Shown: positions 25,539 to 34,104 of the stretch, piece after piece
Numbering within the stretch: position 1 is the stretch's first letter
Layout: each line of letters starts with the position of its first letter
DNA from: Bacteroidales bacterium
GTDB taxonomy: Bacteria; Bacteroidota; Bacteroidia; Bacteroidales; UBA932
Reading direction: 5' to 3'
Assembly (NCBI GenBank): GCA_017453565.1
Contig: JAFTEQ010000006.1
Span: 1-48,648 of the forward strand
DNA length: 48,648 bases
Position numbers and translations under genes: made by a program
Notes under the pieces: model-generated
The model's input: the letters and a program-made list of their open reading frames with translations, nothing else
Databases searched by the model: none
Told to the model about the DNA's origin: nothing

Positions 25539-26531
25539 ATGGAGAACAGAAGCTTTTCCAGCCTGGGGAAGATCCGGGCCATCGACGCACTCTACGAAGG
25601 CTGCGGCTTCCCGCGCGGGGAGCGCCTCTCCTTTCCCGCCGATGACTGCACGGTGCACACGGCACAGGCCCTGCTGCTGGAGGGGATCGACTTCAACCTG
25701 GAGTATTTCCCGCTCAAGCATCTGGGCTACAAAAGCGCCATTGTGGTGACGGGGATGCTCTATGCGCAGCGCGCCGTCCCCCAGTCCCTGGGCGTTCGCC
25801 TCGGCATCTCTTCCAAACTCGATTTCGAGCAGATCCGCGAACTCTGGACGGGGCTGGTGACGGCGGCTAAAGAGCATGGTTTCACCCAGGTGGACCTCGA
25901 CCTGGCCCCCTCGCTCAACGGCCTGGCCATCAGTCTGTGCGCCACCGGTTACCGCGGCCGTCTGGCCGAACGGCTCGACCCCAAGCCACGCAGCAAAGAC
26001 CTGGTCTGCGTAAGCGGGGCGCTGGGCGCGGCCTACCTGGGGCAGCAGGCGCTGGAGCGGAAAATGAAGGAGTTGGAGCCCTATCGGATGATTGTGGGCT
26101 CGTACCTCAAGCCCGAACTCGAGGCCGGGATTCCGGAACGCCTCGGACCGGGTCACGTGGCCCCCTCTGCGGGCTATTTCGTGTTCCGGGGCCTTTCCGA
26201 CGCGCTCAAGCGTCTTTGCCGTGAGACCGGGCTCGGCGTCAAAGTCTATGCGGAAAAGATTCCCTTCGAGGGCAATTCCTTCGAACTCGGGAAGAAACTC
26301 AACATCGATCCCGTGTCGGCCGCCTTCAACGGTGGAGACGACTGCCGGCTCCTGTTCACCATCCCCATCCTGCAGTTGGAGGAGTTCCGCAAAGAATTCC
26401 CCACCTTCGACGTGATCGGCCATCTGGCCCAGCCCGAGGTGGGCGCGACCCTGGTTCTGCCCACCGGAGCCGAACTGCCCGTAACGGCCCAGGGCTGGCC
26501 TGAGGAAGAGCCCCAAACATCAGACAATTAA
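25539..26531 (+). CDS. ThiL-like (AIR-synthase fold) protein, degenerate active site
   Basis: A 330-residue protein recognisable as a thiamine-monophosphate kinase (ThiL) relative by LEGIDFNLEYFPLKHLGYKS near residues 48-65, LVCVSGALGAAYLGQQ (155-170), YAEKIPF and NGGDDCRLLF (264-273). ThiL phosphorylates thiamine phosphate to the diphosphate. Motifs carrying its Mg/ATP aspartates are altered: NLSDIYAM is VTGMLYAQ (70-77), GGDT is DLAPS (121-125), and DISDGL is FRGLSDAL (216-223); only the first pair survives as PADDC (33-37). It is therefore probably not an ordinary thiamine-phosphate kinase. No other thiamine gene is near. The full length and open frame argue against a decaying pseudogene. 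Confidence 0.7.
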   Translation: MENRSFSSLGKIRAIDALYEGCGFPRGERLSFPADDCTVHTAQALLLEGIDFNLEYFPLKHLGYKSAIVVTGMLYAQRAVPQSLGVRLGISSKLDFEQIRELWTGLVTAAKEHGFTQVDLDLAPSLNGLAISLCATGYRGRLAERLDPKPRSKDLVCVSGALGAAYLGQQALERKMKELEPYRMIVGSYLKPELEAGIPERLGPGHVAPSAGYFVFRGLSDALKRLCRETGLGVKVYAEKIPFEGNSFELGKKLNIDPVSAAFNGGDDCRLLFTIPILQLEEFRKEFPTFDVIGHLAQPEVGATLVLPTGAELPVTAQGWPEEEPQTSDN

Positions 26532-26544
26532 TTCTTTAATGTAT

Positions 26545-27174
26545 ATGAAAAAGATTCTTGTTTCTCTGGCCGCGCTGGTGCTGGTTGCATCGGTAGGCCG
26601 CGCCCAGAGCTTCCTGGACGCCCTTAAGAATGTGGCCGGCTCGGCCGGCGCCTCCGCCGTGACCGACCTGCTGGGCGACGCCCTTGGCTCGCTTACTACC
26701 GTCAGCCTCCCCGGCACCTGGGTCTACAAAGGCGTAGCGACCGACTTCTCAAGCTCTGATGCCCTCACCAACCTGGCCGCAAAGGCCGCCGCCTCTTCCG
26801 TGGAATCCAAGGCCGACGAGGCCCTCGCCAAGGTGGGCATCAAGGCGGGCGTGGCCAAGTTCACCTTCTCTTCCGATTACCGTTTCACCATCACCACGGC
26901 GAACGGAAAGACCATCAGCGGAACCTGGACCCAGGAGGGCTCGGGCGTGACGCTCAAGTTCGGTAAAGTCTACAGCTTCCTGCAGATGGACGGCGTGGTG
27001 AAGGGCAATGCCAGCGGCTGCGAGATTGTGTTCGAGTCGAGCAAATACCTCACCTTCGTGCAGAAGGTGCTTGCCGTGGTGGGCAAGATTACCGGCAACA
27101 GCACCATCAGCGCCATCACCTCGCTGACCAGCAAGGTGGACGGACTCCGTCTCGGATTCAAGCTGGCGAAATAG
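26545..27174 (+). CDS. DUF4923 family secreted protein
   Basis: A 209-residue exported protein of the Bacteroidetes-specific DUF4923 family; function unknown. Seen: a signal peptide (MKKILVSLAALVLVASVGRAQS), an Ala/Ser-rich amphipathic segment, a GTWVYKGVA strand, an AAKAAASSVESKADEALAKVG helix region, and repeated beta-strand patterns with KFTFSSDYRFTI and SGTWTQEG. These look like a lipocalin-like barrel. ATG at 26545 begins the signal; a Met two codons earlier is equally possible. It follows the ThiL-like gene by 13 bases, so they may share a transcript, and converges on dnaE with 1 base between stops. Confidence 0.8.
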   Translation: MKKILVSLAALVLVASVGRAQSFLDALKNVAGSAGASAVTDLLGDALGSLTTVSLPGTWVYKGVATDFSSSDALTNLAAKAAASSVESKADEALAKVGIKAGVAKFTFSSDYRFTITTANGKTISGTWTQEGSGVTLKFGKVYSFLQMDGVVKGNASGCEIVFESSKYLTFVQKVLAVVGKITGNSTISAITSLTSKVDGLRLGFKLAK

Positions 27175-27175
27175 A

Positions 27176-30100
27176 TCAGGCGCCGCCCTTTTGGGCGACC
27201 GTGTAGATAATGCCCAGTTGCTCCAGGCCGTTCAGCAGATCGGAACTCACGGCAACTGGGTTTTTCTTTGACTCCATCTCGATCCGATAGCCTGTGCCGC
27301 GGTCGTAGACCAGCATGTAGAGCCGGGTCGGACCCTTGTGTGCCGCGAGAAGTTTGGTGAGACGTTTGCGGAACTTCTCGTCGAAACGGGCGAAGTCGAG
27401 CTGGAGCGTGAGGCGCTCCACCCGCTCGGCGCTCACGTTTCCGAGCAGGGACACCGCTTTGATGCGGTAAGTGTAGCCAGGCCTCTTCCCGGCGGCGATG
27501 TCCTCCGCTTTGGGGCGGAAGCGCGGGGCGATCTCGCCGTCGAGGAAAATGAGGGCGTGGAGTTGCAGATAGGGCATGAAGGCCTCGTAATCCTTACCGA
27601 ACAGCCCTAGTTCGTAGCTGCCGCTATAGTCTTCGAGCGTGATGCGCGCTCCCTGCGTGCCGCCGCGCGTGACCAGGGTTTTGACTTCAGTGACAATGCC
27701 GGCGATGCTGGTCTTCTCGCTCTTCCCCTCCTTCTCGGCCAGGTCGATGTGCTCCTGAAGGTCTGAGATCTTACAGGAGGCGAGATGCTTGATTTCGAAG
27801 GAGTAGCGGTCGAGCGGATGGGCCGACAGGTACATGCCCACGTATTCCTTTTCCTGCTGCAGGAGGAAGAGCGTGTCTTCCTCGCCCACGAACACGGGCG
27901 GCTGGGGCCGCTGCGGTTTGAGTTCCTCCACTTCACCGAAGAGGGAGGCAGAAGAGTCGAAACTGTCGCGCCCGAAACGCTCGGCGTAGGCCGCGAGCTC
28001 ATCGAGGAAACTTTTCCCCGAGGCGTCGAGAGCCAGATACTGGCTGCGTTTGAAGCCGAAGGAGTCGAACGCGCCGGAAAGCACCAGGATTTCTAGCGCC
28101 TTGCGGTTCACTTTGCCGTTCATGCGTTCCACGAAGTCGAAGACGTCGGCGAAAAGGCCGTTCTTCCCGCGCTCATCAAGGATGGCGGCCACCACGTTGT
28201 CGCCGAAGCCCTTGAGTCCGCCCAGGCCGAAGCGGATGTCGCCGTCGCGGTTCACCGAGAACTGGGCGTCCGACTCGTTCACGTCGGGGCTCAGCACGCG
28301 GATGCCACCCTTCTTGCAGTCGGCCATGATCTCCTTCATCTCGTCCATGTTGGACGACTGCTGCGTGAGGTTGGATGCCTGGAACTCAGAGGGATAGTGG
28401 GCCTTTACCCAGGCGGTCTGATAGCTCACCCAGGCGTAGCAGGCGGCGTGCGACTTGTTGAAGGCGTATTTGGCGAAGGCTTCCCAATCGGACCAGATCT
28501 TGTGCAGGGTCTCCCCAGGCAACCCGCGCTCCTGGGCGCCCGTCATGAAGGCGTCCTTGAGCGAGTCGAGCACGTCTTTCTGCTTCTTGCCCATGGCCTT
28601 GCGGAGTTTGTCCGCCTTGCCCTTGGAAAAGCCCGCCAGTTCCTGCGAGAGCTGCATCACCTGCTCCTGATAGACGGTGACACCATAGGTTTCCTTGAGC
28701 AGGGGCTCCATGGCGGGCAGGTCGAAGTGGATCTTGGACGGGTCGTTCTTGCCGGCCACGAAATCGGGAATGTAGTTCATGGGGCCCGGCCGGTAGAGGG
28801 CGTTCATGGCGATGAGGTCCTCGAAACGTTCGGGATGCAGTTTGATGAGCCATTCCTTCATGCCGGCCGATTCAAACTGGAAGATACTCTTGGTGTCGCC
28901 CCGTGAATAGAGCTCGTATACGGCCGGATCGTCGATGGGGATCTGCTCGATGTCGATTTCCTTGCCGAAACGCTTCTTCACCAGCTCGAGCGCCCGCTTG
29001 ATGATGGAAAGGGTCTTGAGCCCCAGGAAGTCCATCTTAAGCATGCCCACGTCCTCGATGAGCTTACCCTCGTACTGGCTCACCCACACTTCCTGCCCCG
29101 TGGCTTTGTCCACGCCGGTGGTGATGGGGATGTAGTCGGTGAGGTTGCCGCGTCCGATGATCATGGCGCAGGCGTGGATGCCGGTCTGGCGGATGCTGCC
29201 CTCAAGTTGGAGCGCGTACTCGAGCACCTCGCGCACGAGCGGCTCCCCATGCTCGTACTCCTCGCGCAGCTCCTTGATGAGTTTGATGCTGTTGGCGAGC
29301 GTGGGCTTGTACTCCACTTCCTCCCCGTTCTCCTTGACGACGATGGGTTTGTCGGGGATGAGCTTGGTGAGGCGGTTCGATTCCGGCAGGGGCAGGTCGC
29401 TGATGCGCGCCACGTCCTTCACGGCCAGTTTGGCCGCCATGGTGCCAAAGGTGATCACATGCGAGATGTGGTCGATCCCGTAGCGCTCCTGCACGTACTG
29501 GATGACCCGGTAGCGGCCTTCGTCGTCGAAGTCCACGTCGATATCGGGCATGGAGATGCGTTCGGGATTCAGGAAACGCTCGAACAGCAGGCCGTAGCGG
29601 AGCGGGTCCAGATTGGTGATTCCCAGGCAGTAGGCCACCACGGAACCGGCGGCTGAGCCGCGGCCGGGCCCCACGGACACCCCGTTCCGGCGTCCCCAGT
29701 TGATGAAATCCTGCACAATGAGGAAGTAGTCGGGGAAGCCCATCCGGGAGATGGTCTTGAGTTCGAAGTCGATCCGTCCCTGCAGCTCTTCGCTCAGCGT
29801 CTTGCCGTAACGGCGGTGCGCGCCGTCGAAGGTGAGGTGGCAGAGATAGGCCACCGACTGGCAGAACTCCTCGCCCCGCTCCTTGCCGTCCTTGTCACAG
29901 CGGCCCTCGTCAATCACCGACTTGTACTTTTCCAGCTCGGCGTCGATGCCGGAGAGGAAGGAGGGGTCGATCTGGAACTTGGGGAGCACGTGCTCGCGGT
30001 TGATTTCGTAGCGCTCCACCTTGTCGAGGACCTCGAGCGTGTTGCTGAGGGCCTCCGGATGCCCCGGGAACAGGGCCGCCATCTCCTCCTCGCTCTTGAG

Positions 30101-30859
30101 GAACTCCTGCTGGGTGTAGCGCAGGCGCTTCTCGTCTGTGACGCGGACGCCGGTGTTGATGCAGATGAGACGGTCGTGCGCCTCTCCGTCCTCGCGGCGG
30201 ACGAAATGCACGTCGTTGGTGGCCACCACCTTTACCCCGTGTCTGACCCCGAGTTCGAAGATGCGGGCCGTGTATTCTTTCTGGCGTTCGTAGAGCTCGG
30301 GTGACATGCCCGGGACCTCGGTCCTGTGGAGCATGACCTCCAGGTAGTAGTCGTCTCCGAAGACGCGCTTATGCCACTCGATGGCCCGGTCCACGCCGTC
30401 TTCGTCGCGGGCGAGGATGAGGCGGGGAATTTCGCCCGCCAGGCAGGCGGAGCAGCAGATGAGCCCCTCGTGGTAGCGCTCCACGATTTCGTGCGTGACG
30501 CGCGGCTTGCCGTAGTACATGCCCTCGATGTGCCCGGTAGACACGATCTTGATGAGGTTCTGGTAGCCCGTGTAGTTCTTGGCGAGCAGGATGAGGTGGT
30601 AGTAGGCCTTGTGGTCGTTGTCCTTGAGGCGGTGGTCGTAGTGCCGCGTCACGTAGATCTCGCAACCCAGGATGGGCTTCACGCCCGGGTGTTTCTTAGC
30701 TACGTCCGAGAACTCCTTCACCCCGTACATGTTGCCGTGGTCGGTGATGGCGAGCCCGGGCATGCCGAGCTCCTCGGCGCGCTGGAACAGCTTGTTGATG
30801 TCCGAAAGGCCGTCGAGGATCGAGTACTGGGTATGGACGTGCAGATGTACGAACGACAT
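27176..30859 (-). CDS. dnaE: DNA polymerase III alpha subunit
   Basis: A 1227-residue replicative polymerase catalytic subunit of the DnaE type. Seen: an N-terminal PHP domain with FVHLHVHTQYS and ITDHGNMYG, keeping metal-binding His residues lost in E. coli DnaE. The palm follows, with GPGRGSAAGS and the catalytic aspartates in PDIDVDF (about 438-444), then the fingers, a helix-hairpin-helix region, an OB-fold (SIAGIVTEVKT) and the C-terminal tail. The start at 30859 (MSFVHLHVHT) is the family N-terminus; the frame extends 17 codons upstream through the promoter box. The box is 7 bases from the start, so the mRNA would be almost leaderless. Confidence 0.96.
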   Translation of the reverse strand: MSFVHLHVHTQYSILDGLSDINKLFQRAEELGMPGLAITDHGNMYGVKEFSDVAKKHPGVKPILGCEIYVTRHYDHRLKDNDHKAYYHLILLAKNYTGYQNLIKIVSTGHIEGMYYGKPRVTHEIVERYHEGLICCSACLAGEIPRLILARDEDGVDRAIEWHKRVFGDDYYLEVMLHRTEVPGMSPELYERQKEYTARIFELGVRHGVKVVATNDVHFVRREDGEAHDRLICINTGVRVTDEKRLRYTQQEFLKSEEEMAALFPGHPEALSNTLEVLDKVERYEINREHVLPKFQIDPSFLSGIDAELEKYKSVIDEGRCDKDGKERGEEFCQSVAYLCHLTFDGAHRRYGKTLSEELQGRIDFELKTISRMGFPDYFLIVQDFINWGRRNGVSVGPGRGSAAGSVVAYCLGITNLDPLRYGLLFERFLNPERISMPDIDVDFDDEGRYRVIQYVQERYGIDHISHVITFGTMAAKLAVKDVARISDLPLPESNRLTKLIPDKPIVVKENGEEVEYKPTLANSIKLIKELREEYEHGEPLVREVLEYALQLEGSIRQTGIHACAMIIGRGNLTDYIPITTGVDKATGQEVWVSQYEGKLIEDVGMLKMDFLGLKTLSIIKRALELVKKRFGKEIDIEQIPIDDPAVYELYSRGDTKSIFQFESAGMKEWLIKLHPERFEDLIAMNALYRPGPMNYIPDFVAGKNDPSKIHFDLPAMEPLLKETYGVTVYQEQVMQLSQELAGFSKGKADKLRKAMGKKQKDVLDSLKDAFMTGAQERGLPGETLHKIWSDWEAFAKYAFNKSHAACYAWVSYQTAWVKAHYPSEFQASNLTQQSSNMDEMKEIMADCKKGGIRVLSPDVNESDAQFSVNRDGDIRFGLGGLKGFGDNVVAAILDERGKNGLFADVFDFVERMNGKVNRKALEILVLSGAFDSFGFKRSQYLALDASGKSFLDELAAYAERFGRDSFDSSASLFGEVEELKPQRPQPPVFVGEEDTLFLLQQEKEYVGMYLSAHPLDRYSFEIKHLASCKISDLQEHIDLAEKEGKSEKTSIAGIVTEVKTLVTRGGTQGARITLEDYSGSYELGLFGKDYEAFMPYLQLHALIFLDGEIAPRFRPKAEDIAAGKRPGYTYRIKAVSLLGNVSAERVERLTLQLDFARFDEKFRKRLTKLLAAHKGPTRLYMLVYDRGTGYRIEMESKKNPVAVSSDLLNGLEQLGIIYTVAQKGGA

Positions 30860-30866
30860 AACACTA

Positions 30867-30874
30867 CAAATATA
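30867..30874 (-). promoter_or_regulatory. -7 promoter box for dnaE
   Basis: Perfect TATATTTG on the minus strand, 7 bases before the ATG. It lies immediately after the hairpin that probably ends secDF transcription. Confidence 0.6.
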
Positions 30875-30875
30875 A

Positions 30876-30907
30876 CAAAAGAGACCGACCCGACGGCCGG
30901 CCTCTTT
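30876..30907 (-). terminator. terminator hairpin after secDF
   Basis: A 13-bp stem (30878-30890 with 30895-30907, two G-U pairs when read leftwards) with a CGAC/GTCG loop. Read leftwards it ends in TTTT then GTTATATTTG, so the U-tract is short and merges with the dnaE -7 box. Confidence 0.6.
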
Positions 30908-30928
30908 CAAAAGTTTTCAACAATCCGC

Positions 30929-33900
30929 TTATTTCTTTGCAGCCTCTTTTTTCGCTGCCTGCTTGCGGGTGGCATCGAACATGACCGGGGTGCCGATCAT
31001 GATGGAAGCATAGGTTCCGATGATGATACCCAGGATGAGCGCGACCGACAGGCCCCTGATGGACTCGCCGCCGAAGAAGGCGATGGCCACCATCGGGAGG
31101 AGGGTCGACACGGAGGTGTTGACCGTACGGGTGAGCGTGGCGTTGAGCGACTTGTTCACCGTCTCCTTGAAGTCGTCGTTGGGGTGCAGCATCCGGTTCT
31201 CACGGATTCGGTCGAAGATCACCACGTTGTCGTTGATGGCGTAACCGATGATGGTGAGGATGGCTGCGATGAAGGTCTGGTCAACGTCGAGGTTGAAGGG
31301 CAGGATGCCCGTGAACAGCGAGAAGAAGCCGATCACGATGATGGCCGTGTGCGCCAGCGAAACCACGCCGCCCAGGCCCCAGGTCCAGCCGCGGAAGCGG
31401 AAGGCGATGTAGGCGAAGATGACGAGCAGCGCCAGGATCACCGAGATGATGGCGTTGCGCTTGATATCGCTCGCGATGGAGGCGCCCACCTTGTCGGAAC
31501 TGATGATACCGTTGGGGTTGTCGAGCGTGGAAACGAAGTCGGAGAGCGACGGGTTGCTCACATAGAAGCCCTTTAGGGCCTCGTAGAGCATGCCCTCGAT
31601 CTCGGTGTCCACAGAAGAGGACTCGTCCTTCACCTTGTAGGAGGTGGTGATCTTCATCTGGCTGTCTCCACCGAACTGCTTCACTTCCACGGAAGCGCCG
31701 CGGGCGCTTTCGTCTGCTGCGGCTGCGGCGTCAAAGACGCGGTTGGTCGCCTCGCGGACGGCCTCTGCGGTGACGGGCTGGTCGAAGCGGACCACATAGG
31801 TGCGGCCGCCGGTGAAGTCGACGCCATAGGTGAAGCCCTTGAAGAAGATGGAACCGAGGGCGATCACGATGAGCGCGCCGGAGATCATGTAGGACCACTT
31901 GCGGGCGCCGATGAAGTTGATCTTCGTGTTCTTGAGGAAGTTCGCGGTGAGCTTGTTCTCGAAAGTGATGTTGCGGCCCCGGGCCAGACGCGCCTCGAAG
32001 ATGAGGCGGGTGATGAAGATGGAGGTGAGGACCGAGGTGATGATACCGATGATGAGCGTGGTGGCAAAGCCCTTCACGGGGCCGGAGCCGAAGAAGAACA
32101 GCACCAGACCGGTGAGGAGCGTCGTGACCTGACCGTCGATGATGGCGGAGTAGGCGTTGCGGTAACCGTCGGCGATGGCCTTGCCCAGACCCTTGCCGGC
32201 CTTGAGCTCTTCCTTCACGCGCTCATAGATAATCACGTTGGCGTCGACCGCCATACCCAGGGTTAGCACCAGACCGGCGATACCCGGCAGGGTGAGCACG
32301 GCACCGAAAGCGGCCAGCGTGCCGAAGAGGAAGAGTACGTTGGTCAGCAGGGCCGCGTCGGCCACCAGACCGGCGCCGCGGTAGAAAAGCACCATATACA
32401 CAAGCACCAGGAGGAAGGCGATGATGAACGAAATCATACCGTCCTTGATGGACTTGGCACCCAGCGACGGGCCCACGACCTGCTCCTGCACGATGGTGGC
32501 GGGGGCGGGCAGTTTACCCGATTTGAGCACGTTGGTAAGGTCGGTCGCCTCTTCCACGTCGAAGTTGCCCGAAATCTCGGAGTTGCCGCCGGTGATCTCT
32601 CCGTTCACGGTGGGATAGGAATAGACGGTACCGTCGAGCACGATGGCGATTTGCTTGCCGATGTTGTCCTTGGTGAGATGGGCCCAGATATTGGCGCCCT
32701 CGGCGTTCATGGTCATGGAGACGCTGGGGTGTCCGCCGCGCTGGTTGTCGTACGACACGCGGGCGTCGGTGACCACGCTTCCGTCGAGCGGAGCCTTGCC
32801 GTCACGCGAAGAAGCCTTGATGGCCACCAGTTCGTAGATGTTGTCGCTCTGCATGTAGGAAGCCGGCTTTACCGACCACATGGGACGGAATTCGGCGGGG
32901 AAGAGCTCGGCCACCTGCGGGAGGGCAAGCATGCGGTTCACCTTGGCGGTGTCGCCCACGGTCGCGAAACCGATGCAGGCGTTGCCGCGGGCCTCAGAGG
33001 GCTGCAGCACGGCGAAGAGCGGGTTGTTCTTCTTGTACTGGGCGAGCTCGTCGACCCCTTCGTTCTTGCTGATTTCCTGGGCCACGAGGTCCTGTCCCTC
33101 GGCGGCGGGAGCGGGGGCCGCGGCCTCTTCAGCCTCGGCGAGCGAGGCGAGCACCTGGTTCGCTTCCACGAGGAAGGGATAGATCTCCTGGTTGTCGTAG
33201 GTGGTCCAGAACTCCAGCGACGCGGTGCCCTGGAGGAGTTTGCGCACGCGTTCCGGCTCCTTCACGCCCGGCAGTTCCACGAGGATGCGGCCGGTGTTGC
33301 CCAGTTTCTGGATGGAGGGCTGGGTTACGCCGAAACGGTCGATACGGTTGCGCAGCACGTTGAACGAGTTGGCCACGGCGCTCTCGGCTTCTCCCTTGAT
33401 GACGGAGACCACCTCGTCGTCGGACGACTCGGGTTTGATGCGGTCACGCATCTCATAGGTGCCGAAGATCTGCGAAAGGCGCTGTCCGCCCGAAGTCTCC
33501 TTCCAGGCGTCGGCAAACAGCGAGATGAAGTCGGACTGGGAGCCCACGACGCGCTCCTTGGCGAGGGCGATGGCGCGCTGGAACTCGGGCGACTGGGCGT
33601 TCTGGCCCGCGAGGGCCTTCACCAGGTCTTCGAGCTGCACCTGCAGCATCACGTTCATGCCGCCCTTGAGGTCGAGGCCGAGGTTGATCTCCTTGGCCTT
33701 CACGTCTTTGTAGGTATAGCGGAAATAGACCTTCTCGGCCGAGATGGAATCGGTATACCAACGCTTCTCAGCCTTCTTCACGGAATCGAGATAGTAGGCC
33801 TGCTCATCGGCCGGAACCCTGTTGAACGCAGGGGTCTGCTGCACGGCAACGGCCGACTTCTCCGCATAGGCAGCCGCCTTCTTTTCCTGAAGGGCGCTGA

Positions 33901-33979
33901 CCAGCGTAAAAGAGAGCTGCCAGATGCAGGCGATGGCGAGTAGCAGGGCCACCAGTTTGATTGCTCCTTTGCTTTGCAT
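30929..33979 (-). CDS. secDF: fused protein translocase subunit SecDF
   Basis: A 1016-residue single-chain SecD-SecF, a proton-driven helper of Sec export in the inner membrane. SecD half: TM1 at the N-terminus, LGLDLKGGMNVML, a large periplasmic P1 head domain, and the membrane block with MAVDANVIIYERVKEE. SecF half (from about 680): a TM with YGVDFTGGRTYVVRF, its periplasmic loop, and the block with YAINDNVVIFDRIREN. Twelve membrane segments are expected. Fusion is normal in Bacteroidetes. A terminator candidate separates it from dnaE and it has its own promoter box. Confidence 0.95.
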   Translation of the reverse strand: MQSKGAIKLVALLLAIACIWQLSFTLVSALQEKKAAAYAEKSAVAVQQTPAFNRVPADEQAYYLDSVKKAEKRWYTDSISAEKVYFRYTYKDVKAKEINLGLDLKGGMNVMLQVQLEDLVKALAGQNAQSPEFQRAIALAKERVVGSQSDFISLFADAWKETSGGQRLSQIFGTYEMRDRIKPESSDDEVVSVIKGEAESAVANSFNVLRNRIDRFGVTQPSIQKLGNTGRILVELPGVKEPERVRKLLQGTASLEFWTTYDNQEIYPFLVEANQVLASLAEAEEAAAPAPAAEGQDLVAQEISKNEGVDELAQYKKNNPLFAVLQPSEARGNACIGFATVGDTAKVNRMLALPQVAELFPAEFRPMWSVKPASYMQSDNIYELVAIKASSRDGKAPLDGSVVTDARVSYDNQRGGHPSVSMTMNAEGANIWAHLTKDNIGKQIAIVLDGTVYSYPTVNGEITGGNSEISGNFDVEEATDLTNVLKSGKLPAPATIVQEQVVGPSLGAKSIKDGMISFIIAFLLVLVYMVLFYRGAGLVADAALLTNVLFLFGTLAAFGAVLTLPGIAGLVLTLGMAVDANVIIYERVKEELKAGKGLGKAIADGYRNAYSAIIDGQVTTLLTGLVLFFFGSGPVKGFATTLIIGIITSVLTSIFITRLIFEARLARGRNITFENKLTANFLKNTKINFIGARKWSYMISGALIVIALGSIFFKGFTYGVDFTGGRTYVVRFDQPVTAEAVREATNRVFDAAAAADESARGASVEVKQFGGDSQMKITTSYKVKDESSSVDTEIEGMLYEALKGFYVSNPSLSDFVSTLDNPNGIISSDKVGASIASDIKRNAIISVILALLVIFAYIAFRFRGWTWGLGGVVSLAHTAIIVIGFFSLFTGILPFNLDVDQTFIAAILTIIGYAINDNVVIFDRIRENRMLHPNDDFKETVNKSLNATLTRTVNTSVSTLLPMVAIAFFGGESIRGLSVALILGIIIGTYASIMIGTPVMFDATRKQAAKKEAAKK

Positions 33980-34025
33980 AATGTTTATTCGTTCTTTTTG
34001 AGTTACAATTCAGCAAAATAGTCAG

Positions 34026-34033
34026 CAAAAATA
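34026..34033 (-). promoter_or_regulatory. -7 promoter box for secDF
   Basis: Perfect TATTTTTG on the minus strand, 46 bases before the secDF start. Confidence 0.55.
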
Positions 34034-34075
34034 CGATTTTTTTCGGAGAAAGAAACGGAATACGCGCTTATTTCT

Positions 34076-34083
34076 TAATTTTG
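34076..34083 (+). promoter_or_regulatory. -7 promoter box for the PD40 gene
   Basis: Perfect TAATTTTG, 21 bases before the ATG at 34105. Confidence 0.6.
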
Positions 34084-34104
34084 CAAGTCCTACGGGGCTG
34101 AATT

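Noticed and set aside
26152-26162. GTCACGTGGCC in the ThiL-like gene as parS
   Set aside because: Arms do not match TGTTnCACGTGnAACA.
25485-26516. Upstream extension of the EEP hydrolase frame
   Set aside because: It is antisense to the ThiL-like gene, and the real N-terminus is marked by a signal peptide at 25484 with a promoter box just upstream.
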